A stretch of 64,000 bases of DNA, taken from NCBI RefSeq assembly GCF_002295115.1, contig NZ_NSFV01000020.1, positions 1 through 64,000 on the forward strand, in the 5' to 3' direction. Made by a program: the position numbers and the translations under genes. Position 1 is the stretch's first letter; every line of letters begins with the position of its first letter. The stretch comes from Mesorhizobium sp. WSM4311. GTDB lineage: Bacteria; Pseudomonadota; Alphaproteobacteria; Rhizobiales; Rhizobiaceae. Positions 11,368 to 19,862 of this stretch are shown here, in pieces. The notes under the pieces were generated by a model. It did not search any database and was not told the origin of the DNA. It saw nothing but the letters and a program-made list of their open reading frames with translations.

Positions 11368-12244
11368 GGGCAACTTCCTCCCTCGGATTTTTGTTGGGTG
11401 CGGCAAGCGCCACGGAACCACTGATGCGGGCCTCACCGCCAAGAAACAGCGCCGATCCGGCAATCAGGCCGCGCCGGCGAAAATCTTCGGCGACGGCAAG
11501 GCCATTGTCCAGCGCCCGCGCCACCTCGCCAGGCGCAAGCGTGCCGACGCCTTGCGTCACCAGCCGCGCGCCGAGGTCGCTGTCGGGCGACAGTTCACAT
11601 GCGGGAATGCGCTGGATGGCGGGATTGCCGGGCAGGTCCACCGCATTGGCAATGAGCGTCGCCGCCGCATCGGCCTCGGCACCGGTCCGCGCCAGCACGG
11701 TGACGGCGTCGGCAATGCCAAGCGAGAAGGAACGGCCGCGCCAGCCGCTGGTGGCGACGCCGCGAACGCCATCCTCCGCGCGGATCGTGATCCGGTCGGC
11801 CATGCCGTTGCCGGTGCCGGCGACCGCCAGGCCGATCGATCGGCCCGTGCCGAGGTGGAGGGCGCTGTCGCCGCCATTGTTGACATAGGCGCGCTCGAGC
11901 CTGCGGCCGGCAAGCAATGCGGCGAGCATTTCGTCGGCTACCGATCCTGCGACGGCGGCCATCGGCGTTATGAAACATTCCGCGAGCGGCATGACGGCCG
12001 CTTCCATGCGGCGCGCCGTCGGACCGTTGAAGGCCCGCGGCGCCAGGAAAAATGCCGGGAGCCGCAATTCGGGAAGCTCCCTGACCAGCTCGATCAGGAT
12101 CGTCTGGAAGCGCGCGACCGCTTGCTCATACGCCAGGCGGCATTCCTGCGCTTCGCCAAAGGCCTCGACGATCAGATCGATCGGCCCATGGTTGAGGTGC
12201 AGCCGCTTGCTGTCCTGCAGCCAATGTGCCTGCGGGCCGTCCAT
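11360..12244 (-). CDS. UPF0280 family protein (ApbE-like fold)
   Basis: Protein of 294 residues starting MDGPQAHWLQDSKRLHLNHGPIDLI two bases after the reductase stop, behind CGGAG. The longer frame from 12295 would overlap the reductase. Typical UPF0280 features are HGPIDL, AAVAGSVADEML, YVNNGGDSALHL and TSGWRGRSFSLGIADAVTVLA. The NNGGD motif resembles the flavin/metal site of ApbE, and UPF0280 is, as I recall, placed in the ApbE-like structural superfamily. It could attach flavin to a partner, possibly the neighbouring reductase. No biochemical role is firmly known to me. Confidence 0.85.
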   Translation of the reverse strand: MDGPQAHWLQDSKRLHLNHGPIDLIVEAFGEAQECRLAYEQAVARFQTILIELVRELPELRLPAFFLAPRAFNGPTARRMEAAVMPLAECFITPMAAVAGSVADEMLAALLAGRRLERAYVNNGGDSALHLGTGRSIGLAVAGTGNGMADRITIRAEDGVRGVATSGWRGRSFSLGIADAVTVLARTGAEADAAATLIANAVDLPGNPAIQRIPACELSPDSDLGARLVTQGVGTLAPGEVARALDNGLAVAEDFRRRGLIAGSALFLGGEARISGSVALAAPNKNPREEVAHA

Positions 12245-12246
12245 CG

Positions 12247-13785
12247 TCAGGCTCCGTTCGATGCGGCGCGCCGCAGCTGCGCCAGCGGCGGCCATGGATT
12301 GTCGGACGGCGCACCCGTGCCGTGGCGCGGGTTGAGGTATTCGCCGCCCTTGGCGACGATATCCTCGACACTGCGGATCTCGGCCTCGTAGCCGCCAAGC
12401 CTGACATAGTCGTCACGGCGCAAGGTGAACTCGATCGGCGCCACCAGCGCCGGCGTCGGCACATAGCCGAAGGCACCTTCCGGCACCCGGGTGACATCGA
12501 CCATCAGCGTGATGCCGCCGCCCGGCCAGACATAGACCGGCGCGCCGCCGACCGTCACGTAAGTCTTCAGGCCTTGCACCGAGCGGGTGAGATTGACCGG
12601 GTTTTCGGTGACGCCGGCGCGCAGCGAGCCGCCGGCACCGCCGATGAACAGCACGGTGCACAGCGCCGGCTCGCAATTGTCCTCGATCAGATTGACCGAC
12701 TTCTGCAACCGCTCAGGAAACGGCTTCTGCACCGGCTTCAATTCGTCGTCGAGCTCGTAGTAGGCGAACTGCTCGCCGGTGGTCGAAACCATCAACAGCG
12801 ACAGGCCCGGCCGCGCGCCCTTCTTGGCGTTCCATTCGCCGAGGATCGACAGCGGGTCGGAAATCGAGGTGCCGCCCCAGCCGAGGCCGGGCTCGGAGAC
12901 CTTGAAATAGCGGCCCGGCGTCGAACGGCGTCCGATGATTTTGATGCCCGTGTCCTGCCAGCCCAGCACCTTGCCGGCCTGGTGCTCGGAGACGACGCCG
13001 GTGATGTGGTCGTCGACCACCACCACCTCGTCGACCAGCCCGCGCCATTGCGTGGCGAACATGCCGATGGTGGCCGAGCCGCAGCCGACGCGCATGCGGT
13101 GTTCTTGCTTGCCGTCGATGACAGGCGGTTTGCCGGCTTCCACGATGATGGTGGCGCCGCCGTCGATGGTCAGTTCCACCGGCTTGCGGTTGCACAGATT
13201 GAGCAGCGCGTCGCAGGTTGCCCGGCCTTCCGCCTTGGAGCCGCCGGTCAGATGGTGCACGCCGCCCAGCGACAGCATCTGCGAACCATATTCGCCCGTC
13301 GTGACATGGCCGATCGCCTCGCCTTGCGAGCGCACGACAGCCGTTTCGGGTCCGATATGACGGTCGGTGTCGATCTTCACCTTGACGCCGCAATACGAAA
13401 AAATGCCTTCGGTGACGACGGTGACGAGATCGACGCCTTCGACTTGCTGGCTGACGATGAACGGCGCCGGCTTGTAGTCGGGATAGGTGGTGCCCGCGCC
13501 GATTGCCGTGACGAAGCGGCGGCCGGTGTTGACCAGTTCGCCGTCCCATGCCTCGCCTTCGGCGACGAAGGGCACGATTGTCCCGCCGGTCTCGGCAGCA
13601 TGGTCGAGAATGGTCAGCGGGTCCATGCGCACGATCCGGCCGCCGGCATTGCCGTAGCGGTCGCAGGCGCCGGTGCGGCCATCGGCTATGTAACACATGA
13701 CCGGGCAGGCATCGCAGCGGATCTTCTCCGCCACCAGCTTCTCGCCGGGATCATGGGTCTCAAAACGCTCGGCAAGCTCACTCAT
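12247..13785 (-). CDS. 6-hydroxynicotinate reductase-like iron-sulfur flavoprotein
   Basis: Protein of 512 residues starting MSELAERFETHDPGEKLV behind AAAGGAGG. A cysteine cluster near the N-terminus (CDACPVMC at 24-31, then C41) suits a 4Fe-4S centre. GGSKAEGRAT, GCGSATIGMFATQW and VWPGGGITLMVDVTRVP are conserved-looking blocks of the family annotated 6-hydroxynicotinate reductase after Eubacterium barkeri Hnr. That enzyme reduces 6-hydroxynicotinate to 1,4,5,6-tetrahydro-6-oxonicotinate with ferredoxin. The molybdenum hydroxylase encoded just upstream could make such a hydroxylated ring. Function here is by family and context, not proven. Confidence 0.82.
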   Translation of the reverse strand: MSELAERFETHDPGEKLVAEKIRCDACPVMCYIADGRTGACDRYGNAGGRIVRMDPLTILDHAAETGGTIVPFVAEGEAWDGELVNTGRRFVTAIGAGTTYPDYKPAPFIVSQQVEGVDLVTVVTEGIFSYCGVKVKIDTDRHIGPETAVVRSQGEAIGHVTTGEYGSQMLSLGGVHHLTGGSKAEGRATCDALLNLCNRKPVELTIDGGATIIVEAGKPPVIDGKQEHRMRVGCGSATIGMFATQWRGLVDEVVVVDDHITGVVSEHQAGKVLGWQDTGIKIIGRRSTPGRYFKVSEPGLGWGGTSISDPLSILGEWNAKKGARPGLSLLMVSTTGEQFAYYELDDELKPVQKPFPERLQKSVNLIEDNCEPALCTVLFIGGAGGSLRAGVTENPVNLTRSVQGLKTYVTVGGAPVYVWPGGGITLMVDVTRVPEGAFGYVPTPALVAPIEFTLRRDDYVRLGGYEAEIRSVEDIVAKGGEYLNPRHGTGAPSDNPWPPLAQLRRAASNGA

Positions 13786-16631
13786 GCGCGTGCCTCCTTT
13801 TCGCGGATGCCATCCTTTTCACGGATGCCAGCGCGGATGCGCGTCGGCGTCGCCGGAACCTTGGTGACCAGCACGCCGGTGGCATGGCGGATGGCGTTGA
13901 GGATCGCGGGTGCCGTCGGGATCAGCACATGCTCGCCCAGGCCCTTGGCGCCGAACGGCCCTTCGGGATCGGGAACCTCGACCAGGATGGTTTCGATCGG
14001 CGGCACGTCGCCGATGGTCGGGATGAGATAGTCGTGCAGATTCTCGGTGCGGCCGGGAATGTACTCTTCCATCAGCGCCATGCCGATGCCTTGCGCGATG
14101 CCGCCCTCGATCTGGCCCTCGGCCAGCAGCGGGTTGATCGCCTTGCCGACATCATGCGCGGCGGTGATCTTGATCAGCTTGACCGTGCCGAGCTTGAGAT
14201 CGACCTCCAGTTCGGCGATCTGCGCGCCATAGCCATAGACGGCATAGGGCTTGCCCTGGCCCTTGGCATCGAGCGGCAGTGTCGGCGGGTCGTAGGTCTC
14301 CTCGGCGCGGAAGACGAAGCCCTCGGCATCCATGTCGAGCGAGGCGAGATCGATGCGGCGCGCGGCTTCGCCCTCGCGGATGACGATCGCCGCACCGTCC
14401 AGTTGCAGGGTTGCCTTCTCGGAGACGTTGGCAAAGCGCAGGATTTTTTCCCGCAGGGCCCGCCCGGCCTTCTCGGCGGCCTTGCCGGTCACGAAAGTCT
14501 GGCGCGAGGCAGAGGTCTTGCCTGCGTCGGGGCTGATTGCCGTATCGGCGCTTTTCAGCCGGAACCTTTCCAGCGGCAGGCCAAGCGCGTCGGCACAGAT
14601 CTGCGCGATGACGGTGTTGGAACCCTGGCCGATGTCGACGGCGCCCTGGTGCAGGATGACGGTGCCGTCAGCCGCGATGCCGACCCGGATGGTCGACGGA
14701 TTGGGCAGCGAAGTGTTGCCGCAGCCATACCAGCAGGACGCCACGCCGACGCCGCGCTTTTTATCGCCGTTGGCATTGTTGAAAGCATTCGCGTCGGCTT
14801 CCGCCCGCGCCCAATGCGGCCGCAAGGCCTCGAGACATTCGGCAATGCCGACGCCGGATTCCAGCTTCTGGCCGGTGACTGTTTCGGATCCGTTCCGAAG
14901 GCAGTTTTTTACGCGGAAATCGAGGCGGTCGATGCCGAGCTTGCCGGCCAGCTCATCGTAAAGCGTCTCCTGCATGATCGTCGCCTGCGGCACGCCGAAG
15001 CCGCGGAAGGCGCCGGAGATCGGGCCATGGGTGTGGATGGCGCGGCCCTCGGCGCGGTAGTTCGGCGTCGCGTAGGGGCCGGAAGCATGCACCGGCACGC
15101 GGTTGGCGACGGTCGGCCCCCAGCTGGCATAGGCGCCGGTGTTGAAATCGCCTGAAAAGATCATGCCGGTGACATGGCCGTCGGCATCGGCGCCGATGGT
15201 CGCCTTCATCTCTGCGGGGTGGCGCTTGGTGGTCGACATCATCGATTCGTTGCGCGTGTAGGCCAAGGCGGCCGGACGCCCGGTCTTCAGCGCCACGAGG
15301 CCGATCAGCGGCTGCAGCGAAACGTCGAGTTTCGAGCCGAAGCCGCCGCCGGTCGCGGTCGGCACGATGCGCACCTTGTCGACAGCCAGGCCAAGCACCT
15401 TCGCCGTGTCGTCGCGGTCCATATAGGGCGCCTGGGTGCAGGCGACGACGACCAGCGTGTCGGCGTCCATATAGGCATGGCCGGCCTCGGGCTCGATATA
15501 GGCGTGCTCGACATAGGAGGTGTCGATCGCACCGGTCACGGTCACAGCGGCGCCGGCAAGCGCCGCCTCGGGATCGCCGCGCTCGACGAAGCCGGAGGTC
15601 AAGAGGTTCGAAGGGCGGTTCCGATGGATCAGCGCAGCACCCTCAGCCTGTGCTTCGCTGGGCTGCAGGACATGCGGCAGCTCGGTCCAGCGGATTGGGA
15701 AATCCGACAGGTCCAGATCGAAAATTGCCTCGCGCTCGCCGGCGACCAGCGCCACCGCCTCGCCGCGAAGCCGCGCAAACCCTTCGGCGAGCGCCGGCTG
15801 GTCGGCAAACGGGCCGATGACGCCGAAACAGTTCTTGCCCGGAATGTCGGCCGCCGTGAAGACACCAACGATGCCGGGGGTCTTCCTTGCCCAGCCGTCG
15901 AGGTCGCCAAAGGCGAAGCCGGCGTGATAATGCGGCGAGCGGACCACCAGCACAGCAAGCGCATCGGCCGGGAAGGAATCGCCGCCGAATTTCTCGGCCC
16001 CCGTCACCTTTGGCACACCGTCCAGCCTGACGGGCGACGCGCCGATCGCATGGCCGGACTGGGGCAGGCGGAAATCGAGGCTTGCCACTTGCGAGGAGGC
16101 GTCCATCACCGCCGCGATGATCTTCCGGTAGCCGGTGCAGCGGCACAGAATCCCGCCCAGCGCATCCTGCACCTCGATTTCGGTTGGTCTCGGCGTCGTG
16201 TCCAACAGTGCTGTCGCCGCCACCAGCAGCGCCGGCGTGCAGATGCCGCATTGTGCCGCGCCATGGGCCAGGAAAGAAGCCTGCAGCGCTGACAACAGGC
16301 CGTTGGCCAGCCCCTCGACCGTCGTCACCGATGCGCCCGCGGCCGAAGCCGCCGGCATCAGGCAGGCGCAGACGGGATCGCCGTCGACCAGCACCGTGCA
16401 GGCGCCGCAATCGCCGGCATCGCAGCCGACCTTGGTGCCGGTGAGCCGCAATTCGTCGCGCAGGACCTGGGACAGCCGGCGCAGCGGCGGCACGTTGACC
16501 GAGACGGCGGCGCCATTGACCGCGAAGGCGATGTCGGCGCGCTCGAGGCCGGGCTGGACTATGCCCAAATCCGGCCGACCTTCATCCACTTCGGGCAGAA
16601 CCTGGTTCATGTCAGGCTGAGCTTGTCTCAT
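13782..16631 (-). CDS. Fused 2Fe-2S / molybdopterin hydroxylase (xanthine dehydrogenase family)
   Basis: Protein of 949 residues joining the small iron-sulfur subunit and the large molybdenum subunit. The first 2Fe-2S cluster ligands are C70, C75, C78 and C90 (GCDAGDCGACTV ... ACL); the second are C128, C131, C163 and C165 (QCGICTPA ... LCRCTGYRK). The Mo domain has GGGFGSKLDV, AFRGFGVPQ, GQGSNTVIAQ and the catalytic Glu in GAKGLGEHVLIPTAP. Such enzymes hydroxylate N-heterocycles or aldehydes. It overlaps both neighbours by four bases. The FAD subunit is separate and the fusion order is Fe-S then Mo. Its last residues contain a small duplication (GIREKD-GIREKE). Confidence 0.93.
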   Translation of the reverse strand: MRQAQPDMNQVLPEVDEGRPDLGIVQPGLERADIAFAVNGAAVSVNVPPLRRLSQVLRDELRLTGTKVGCDAGDCGACTVLVDGDPVCACLMPAASAAGASVTTVEGLANGLLSALQASFLAHGAAQCGICTPALLVAATALLDTTPRPTEIEVQDALGGILCRCTGYRKIIAAVMDASSQVASLDFRLPQSGHAIGASPVRLDGVPKVTGAEKFGGDSFPADALAVLVVRSPHYHAGFAFGDLDGWARKTPGIVGVFTAADIPGKNCFGVIGPFADQPALAEGFARLRGEAVALVAGEREAIFDLDLSDFPIRWTELPHVLQPSEAQAEGAALIHRNRPSNLLTSGFVERGDPEAALAGAAVTVTGAIDTSYVEHAYIEPEAGHAYMDADTLVVVACTQAPYMDRDDTAKVLGLAVDKVRIVPTATGGGFGSKLDVSLQPLIGLVALKTGRPAALAYTRNESMMSTTKRHPAEMKATIGADADGHVTGMIFSGDFNTGAYASWGPTVANRVPVHASGPYATPNYRAEGRAIHTHGPISGAFRGFGVPQATIMQETLYDELAGKLGIDRLDFRVKNCLRNGSETVTGQKLESGVGIAECLEALRPHWARAEADANAFNNANGDKKRGVGVASCWYGCGNTSLPNPSTIRVGIAADGTVILHQGAVDIGQGSNTVIAQICADALGLPLERFRLKSADTAISPDAGKTSASRQTFVTGKAAEKAGRALREKILRFANVSEKATLQLDGAAIVIREGEAARRIDLASLDMDAEGFVFRAEETYDPPTLPLDAKGQGKPYAVYGYGAQIAELEVDLKLGTVKLIKITAAHDVGKAINPLLAEGQIEGGIAQGIGMALMEEYIPGRTENLHDYLIPTIGDVPPIETILVEVPDPEGPFGAKGLGEHVLIPTAPAILNAIRHATGVLVTKVPATPTRIRAGIREKDGIREKEARA
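13796..13831 (-). repeat. 18-base tandem duplication at a gene end that repeats a Shine-Dalgarno-like block
   Basis: Two adjacent 18-base units (13796-13813 and 13814-13831) differ at two positions. They encode GIREKE and GIREKD at the end of the molybdenum subunit. On the minus strand each unit carries GAAAAGGA; the one nearer the reductase continues to AAAGGAGG and serves as its ribosome site. Confidence 0.7.
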
Positions 16632-17491
16632 GCCGCCGCCACCATATGATCGTTCATCGGCCCAGCGGCCGTCAGCACGGCCCGGGCAACAATTTCGCGC
16701 ACCGCGTCGAGCCTGTACTCGGCGCTGCCGCGCACATCGGCGATCGGCGACAGTTCCGTTATCGGCGCGGACTGGATGGCGCCGTCGAGCCCGCCATCCC
16801 CAGGCAATCCGAGCAACGCCGCCTCGACGCCGGCAAGCCGCCTGGCGACAGCCGAGCAGGACCCGACGGCAATGGCCGCTTCGGCAACCCTGCCGTTCTC
16901 CACGACCAGGCGCGCCGCCACCATGGCGATGGAAATGACGAGATAGCGTCGCGCGCCGAGCTTGACGAAAGCCGATGCACCGGCGGCGGCCAGCTTCGGC
17001 ACGCGAATGGCGGTCACCATTTCGCCAGGCCGCAGGGCCGTGCGGCGATTGCCGAGAATGAAATCCGGCAAGGACAGATGCCGCGTCGCTCTCGCCGAGC
17101 GCAGTTCGACCTCGGCATCGAGCGCGAGCAGGCCCGGCACGCCATCGGCGGCCGGCGAGGCGTTGCAGAGATTGCCGGCCACCGAGGCGACGTTCTGGAT
17201 CTGCGGCGAACCGACCTCGCGCGCGGCCTGTTTCAGCGCCTCGAAAGCCGGCGGCAAGGGGTGACGGATGAGGTCGGTCCAGGTCGTGCGCGCGCCGATG
17301 ACAAAGTGGTCATCCGTCTCGGCAATACCGCGCAAAGCAGCGAGGCCATTGATGTCGAGGACATTGTCGCGGAACGGCTTCGCGCCCTGCGCCGGATAGA
17401 AATCCGTGCCGCCGGCAAGAATGCGCCAGGCGCCCTCGCCAAGCAAAGCGAGCGCCTCGTCGACCGTGGTGGGTTTCGCGTAACGGATCAC
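16628..17491 (-). CDS. FAD-binding subunit of the molybdenum hydroxylase (subunit M)
   Basis: Protein of 287 residues from GTG at 17491 (VIRYAKPTTVDEALALLG) behind GGGAAGG; this start gives the usual family length, while the longer frame adds an unrelated head. FAD-binding blocks are RILAGGTDFYPAQG near residue 24 and NVASVAGNLCNASPAADGVPGLLAL near residue 100, followed by the CO-dehydrogenase flavoprotein C-terminal domain. It passes electrons from the Fe-S clusters to an acceptor. It is the first gene of the six-gene operon and overlaps the next by four bases. Confidence 0.92.
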   Translation of the reverse strand: MIRYAKPTTVDEALALLGEGAWRILAGGTDFYPAQGAKPFRDNVLDINGLAALRGIAETDDHFVIGARTTWTDLIRHPLPPAFEALKQAAREVGSPQIQNVASVAGNLCNASPAADGVPGLLALDAEVELRSARATRHLSLPDFILGNRRTALRPGEMVTAIRVPKLAAAGASAFVKLGARRYLVISIAMVAARLVVENGRVAEAAIAVGSCSAVARRLAGVEAALLGLPGDGGLDGAIQSAPITELSPIADVRGSAEYRLDAVREIVARAVLTAAGPMNDHMVAAA

Positions 17492-17788
17492 GCTTTGCCT
17501 TCCCAGAGAGTGGGCCTTCCCCGAAATGGCCCTCCCAGGGCGTTTACCCCAGGCATGATCTTGCCGGTCCGCAAACCGGAAATTCATTCGTATGCAAATG
17601 ATATCAAGCCGGTGGAAATTGTCAAAGCCAGAGTTTGGGCCGCCGTGCTTGCCAGGGTGCATGCAACGAGATTGTTACGCCTTCGGAGGTTGACGCGGCC
17701 GGCCATCTGGTCAAGTTTCTGCCTCCGGTCGCGTCAGCGGCACCTTTCCACTGGAGCCTGAGCCCAACGCAGAGAAGAAGGAGGCCCA
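17492..17788. other. Divergent promoter region between the hydroxylase operon and pncA
   Basis: No plausible gene lies in these 297 bases. The region separates the minus-strand hydroxylase operon from plus-strand pncA and should hold both promoters. An AT-rich stretch around 17578-17610, within otherwise GC-rich DNA, contains the near-palindrome described at 17584-17601. A ribosome site AGAAGAAGGAGG precedes pncA. Confidence 0.6.
17584..17601. promoter_or_regulatory. Candidate MarR operator
   Basis: TCATT (17584-17588) and AATGA (17597-17601) form an inverted repeat around CGTATGCA. The inner ATTCGTATGCAAAT matches its own reverse complement at 10 of 14 positions. The size and symmetry suit a MarR dimer. 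It lies 93 bases upstream of the operon start. Assignment to the operon-encoded MarR is inference. Confidence 0.4.
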
Positions 17789-18403
17789 ATGGCCGACCAA
17801 GCGCTTGTTGTGATCGACCTGCAGAACGACTTTTGCCCGGGCGGCGCGTTGGCCGTGACCGGCGGCGACGAGATCGTGCCGCTGGTCAATGACATGATCC
17901 GGCACGCCGACCATGTCGTGCTGACGCAGGACTGGCATCCCGCCGGGCATTCGAGCTTCGCCTCCAGCCATCCGGGCGCGCAGCCCTTCACCATGATCGA
18001 AATGCCCTACGGCCAGCAGACGCTGTGGCCGGATCATTGCATCCAGGGCAGCCTCGGCTCGGACTTCCATTCCGGCCTTGCCTGGACCAAGGCCGAACTC
18101 GTCATCCGCAAGGGGTTTCGCCCGGCAATCGACAGCTATTCGGCCTTTTTCGAGAACGACCACACGACGCCGACCGGCCTCGGAGGCTACCTCAAGGAGC
18201 GCGGTATCGACACCGTCACCCTGGTCGGGCTGGCGACGGATTTCTGCGTCGGCTTTTCGGCGCTGGATGCCGTCAGCCAGGGTTTCAAGACCACCGTCCG
18301 GCTTGACGCCTGCCGCGGCATCGATCTCAATGGCTCGCTCGATGCCATGCTGCGGCGCATGCGCGATGCCGGCGTGACGCTCGAAGACCATTTTTCGGAC
18401 TGA
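17789..18403 (+). CDS. pncA: Nicotinamidase/pyrazinamidase
   Basis: Protein of 204 residues. The cysteine-hydrolase triad is D10 (VVIDLQNDFCPGG), K108 (VIRKGF) and C153 (LATDFCVGFSALDA). Metal ligands are D48 and H50 in TQDWHPAGH and H83 in PDHC. It hydrolyses nicotinamide to nicotinate and ammonia for NAD salvage. The start follows AAGGAGG. It is divergent from an operon with a molybdenum hydroxylase and a 6-hydroxynicotinate-reductase-like protein, so its nicotinate product might also feed that pathway. The salvage partner pncB lies at 26259-27563. Confidence 0.95.
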   Translation: MADQALVVIDLQNDFCPGGALAVTGGDEIVPLVNDMIRHADHVVLTQDWHPAGHSSFASSHPGAQPFTMIEMPYGQQTLWPDHCIQGSLGSDFHSGLAWTKAELVIRKGFRPAIDSYSAFFENDHTTPTGLGGYLKERGIDTVTLVGLATDFCVGFSALDAVSQGFKTTVRLDACRGIDLNGSLDAMLRRMRDAGVTLEDHFSD

Positions 18404-18410
18404 ACGGAAG

Positions 18411-19862
18411 GTGGGGCGGCAGGGGAAGTTATCGCGGGTCGGTGCAGGCGTGATGGCGGGCGCGGCCCTTGCCGTCGCCATGCTGTTGCCGGACGCCGCC
18501 GTCGCGGCGGAGGAACACACGCTGCCCGGCGCCTCGATGTCGCTGTGGTGGGCGCTGCCCTTTTCCGGCCTGCTGCTGTCGATCGCCACCGGTCCGCTGC
18601 TGTTCCACCATGTCTGGGAGCATCATTACGGCAAGATCGCGGCCCTGTGGGCGGCGCTGGTCGTCGTGCCGCTGGCGCTCGCCTTCGGCATCCCTTCGGC
18701 GACCGAGGCGGTGCTGCACGCGCTGCTCACCGAATACATGTCCTTCATCATTCTGCTGTTCGCGCTGTTCACCATTTCGGGTGGCATCCTGGTCGCCGGC
18801 AACATCCACGGCACGCCGCTGGTCAATGTCGGGCTGCTGCTGGTCGGCGCGCTGCTCGCCTCGGTCATCGGCACGACGGGCGCCTCGATGATCCTGATCC
18901 GGCCGATCATCCGCGCCAACGACGCCAGGCCATTCAACGCCCATGTCATCGTCTTCTTCATCTTCCTGGTCTCCAACATTGGCGGCTCGCTGACGCCGCT
19001 CGGTGATCCCCCGCTGTTCGTTGGCTTCCTGCGCGGAGTCGACTTCTTCTGGACGACCGCCAACCTTTGGCGCGAGACGCTGTTTGTCGGCGGCTTGGTG
19101 CTGGCGGTGTTCCTGGCGATCGACATCATCCTGCACCGGCGCGAGGCCGGCGAGCCGAAGATCAAGGATCCGACGCCGGATTCGAAGGTTCGCATCCGCG
19201 GCCTGCCCAACATTCCGCTGCTCGCCGGCGTCATCGGCGCCATCCTGCTGTCGGCCACATGGAAGCCTGATGTCACCTTGTCCATTCAAGGCGTGACGCT
19301 GGAACTGCAGAACCTGGTGCGCGACGCCGTCATCCTGGCGCTTGCCTTCGTGTCACTGGCGGTTTCGCGCAAGGAATACCGCAAGGCGAACGGCTTCAAC
19401 TGGGGCCCGATCGCCGAAGTGGCAAAATTGTTTGCCGGCATCTTCATCTGCATCGTGCCGGTCGTCGCCATCCTGAGGGCCGGTCACGAGGGCGCGCTGG
19501 CGCCGCTGGTCGCGCTCGTCACTTCGGCGCAAGGCACGCCCAACGATCTCGCCTATTTCTGGCTGACCGGGGCGCTGTCGTCCTTCCTCGACAATGCGCC
19601 GACCTATCTGGTGTTCTTCGAACTGGCGGGCGGCGATCCACACCACCTGATGACCGAATTCGCCTCGACGCTTGCCGCGATCTCGGCGGGAGCGGTGTTC
19701 ATGGGGGCCAACACCTATATCGGCAATGCGCCCAACTTCATGGTCTATGCCATTGCCAGGCATCGCGGCGTCAAGATGCCCGGCTTCTTCGGCTACATGC
19801 TGTGGTCCGGGCTGGTGCTGATCCCGACCTTCTTGATCGCCGGCTTCCTGTTCTTCGGCTGA
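18411..19862 (+). CDS. NhaD-like sodium:proton antiporter
   Basis: Up to 483 residues from GTG at 18411; the start is uncertain because ATG at 18453 begins a good signal-like segment (MAGAALAVAMLLPDAAVAAEEH). About a dozen hydrophobic segments follow. Marker stretches of the ion transporter superfamily/NhaD group are VIGTTGASMILIRPIIRAN, FLVSNIGGSLTPLGDPPLFVGFLRGVDFFW and GALSSFLDNAPTYLVFFELAGGD. It is expected to exchange sodium for protons at the inner membrane. It starts seven bases after pncA, hence is likely cotranscribed, and converges with livF. Confidence 0.87.
   Translation: MGRQGKLSRVGAGVMAGAALAVAMLLPDAAVAAEEHTLPGASMSLWWALPFSGLLLSIATGPLLFHHVWEHHYGKIAALWAALVVVPLALAFGIPSATEAVLHALLTEYMSFIILLFALFTISGGILVAGNIHGTPLVNVGLLLVGALLASVIGTTGASMILIRPIIRANDARPFNAHVIVFFIFLVSNIGGSLTPLGDPPLFVGFLRGVDFFWTTANLWRETLFVGGLVLAVFLAIDIILHRREAGEPKIKDPTPDSKVRIRGLPNIPLLAGVIGAILLSATWKPDVTLSIQGVTLELQNLVRDAVILALAFVSLAVSRKEYRKANGFNWGPIAEVAKLFAGIFICIVPVVAILRAGHEGALAPLVALVTSAQGTPNDLAYFWLTGALSSFLDNAPTYLVFFELAGGDPHHLMTEFASTLAAISAGAVFMGANTYIGNAPNFMVYAIARHRGVKMPGFFGYMLWSGLVLIPTFLIAGFLFFG

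Noticed and set aside
12226-14031. 601-residue plus-strand frame
   Set aside because: It is antisense to the reductase and Mo subunit, both with conserved cofactor motifs.
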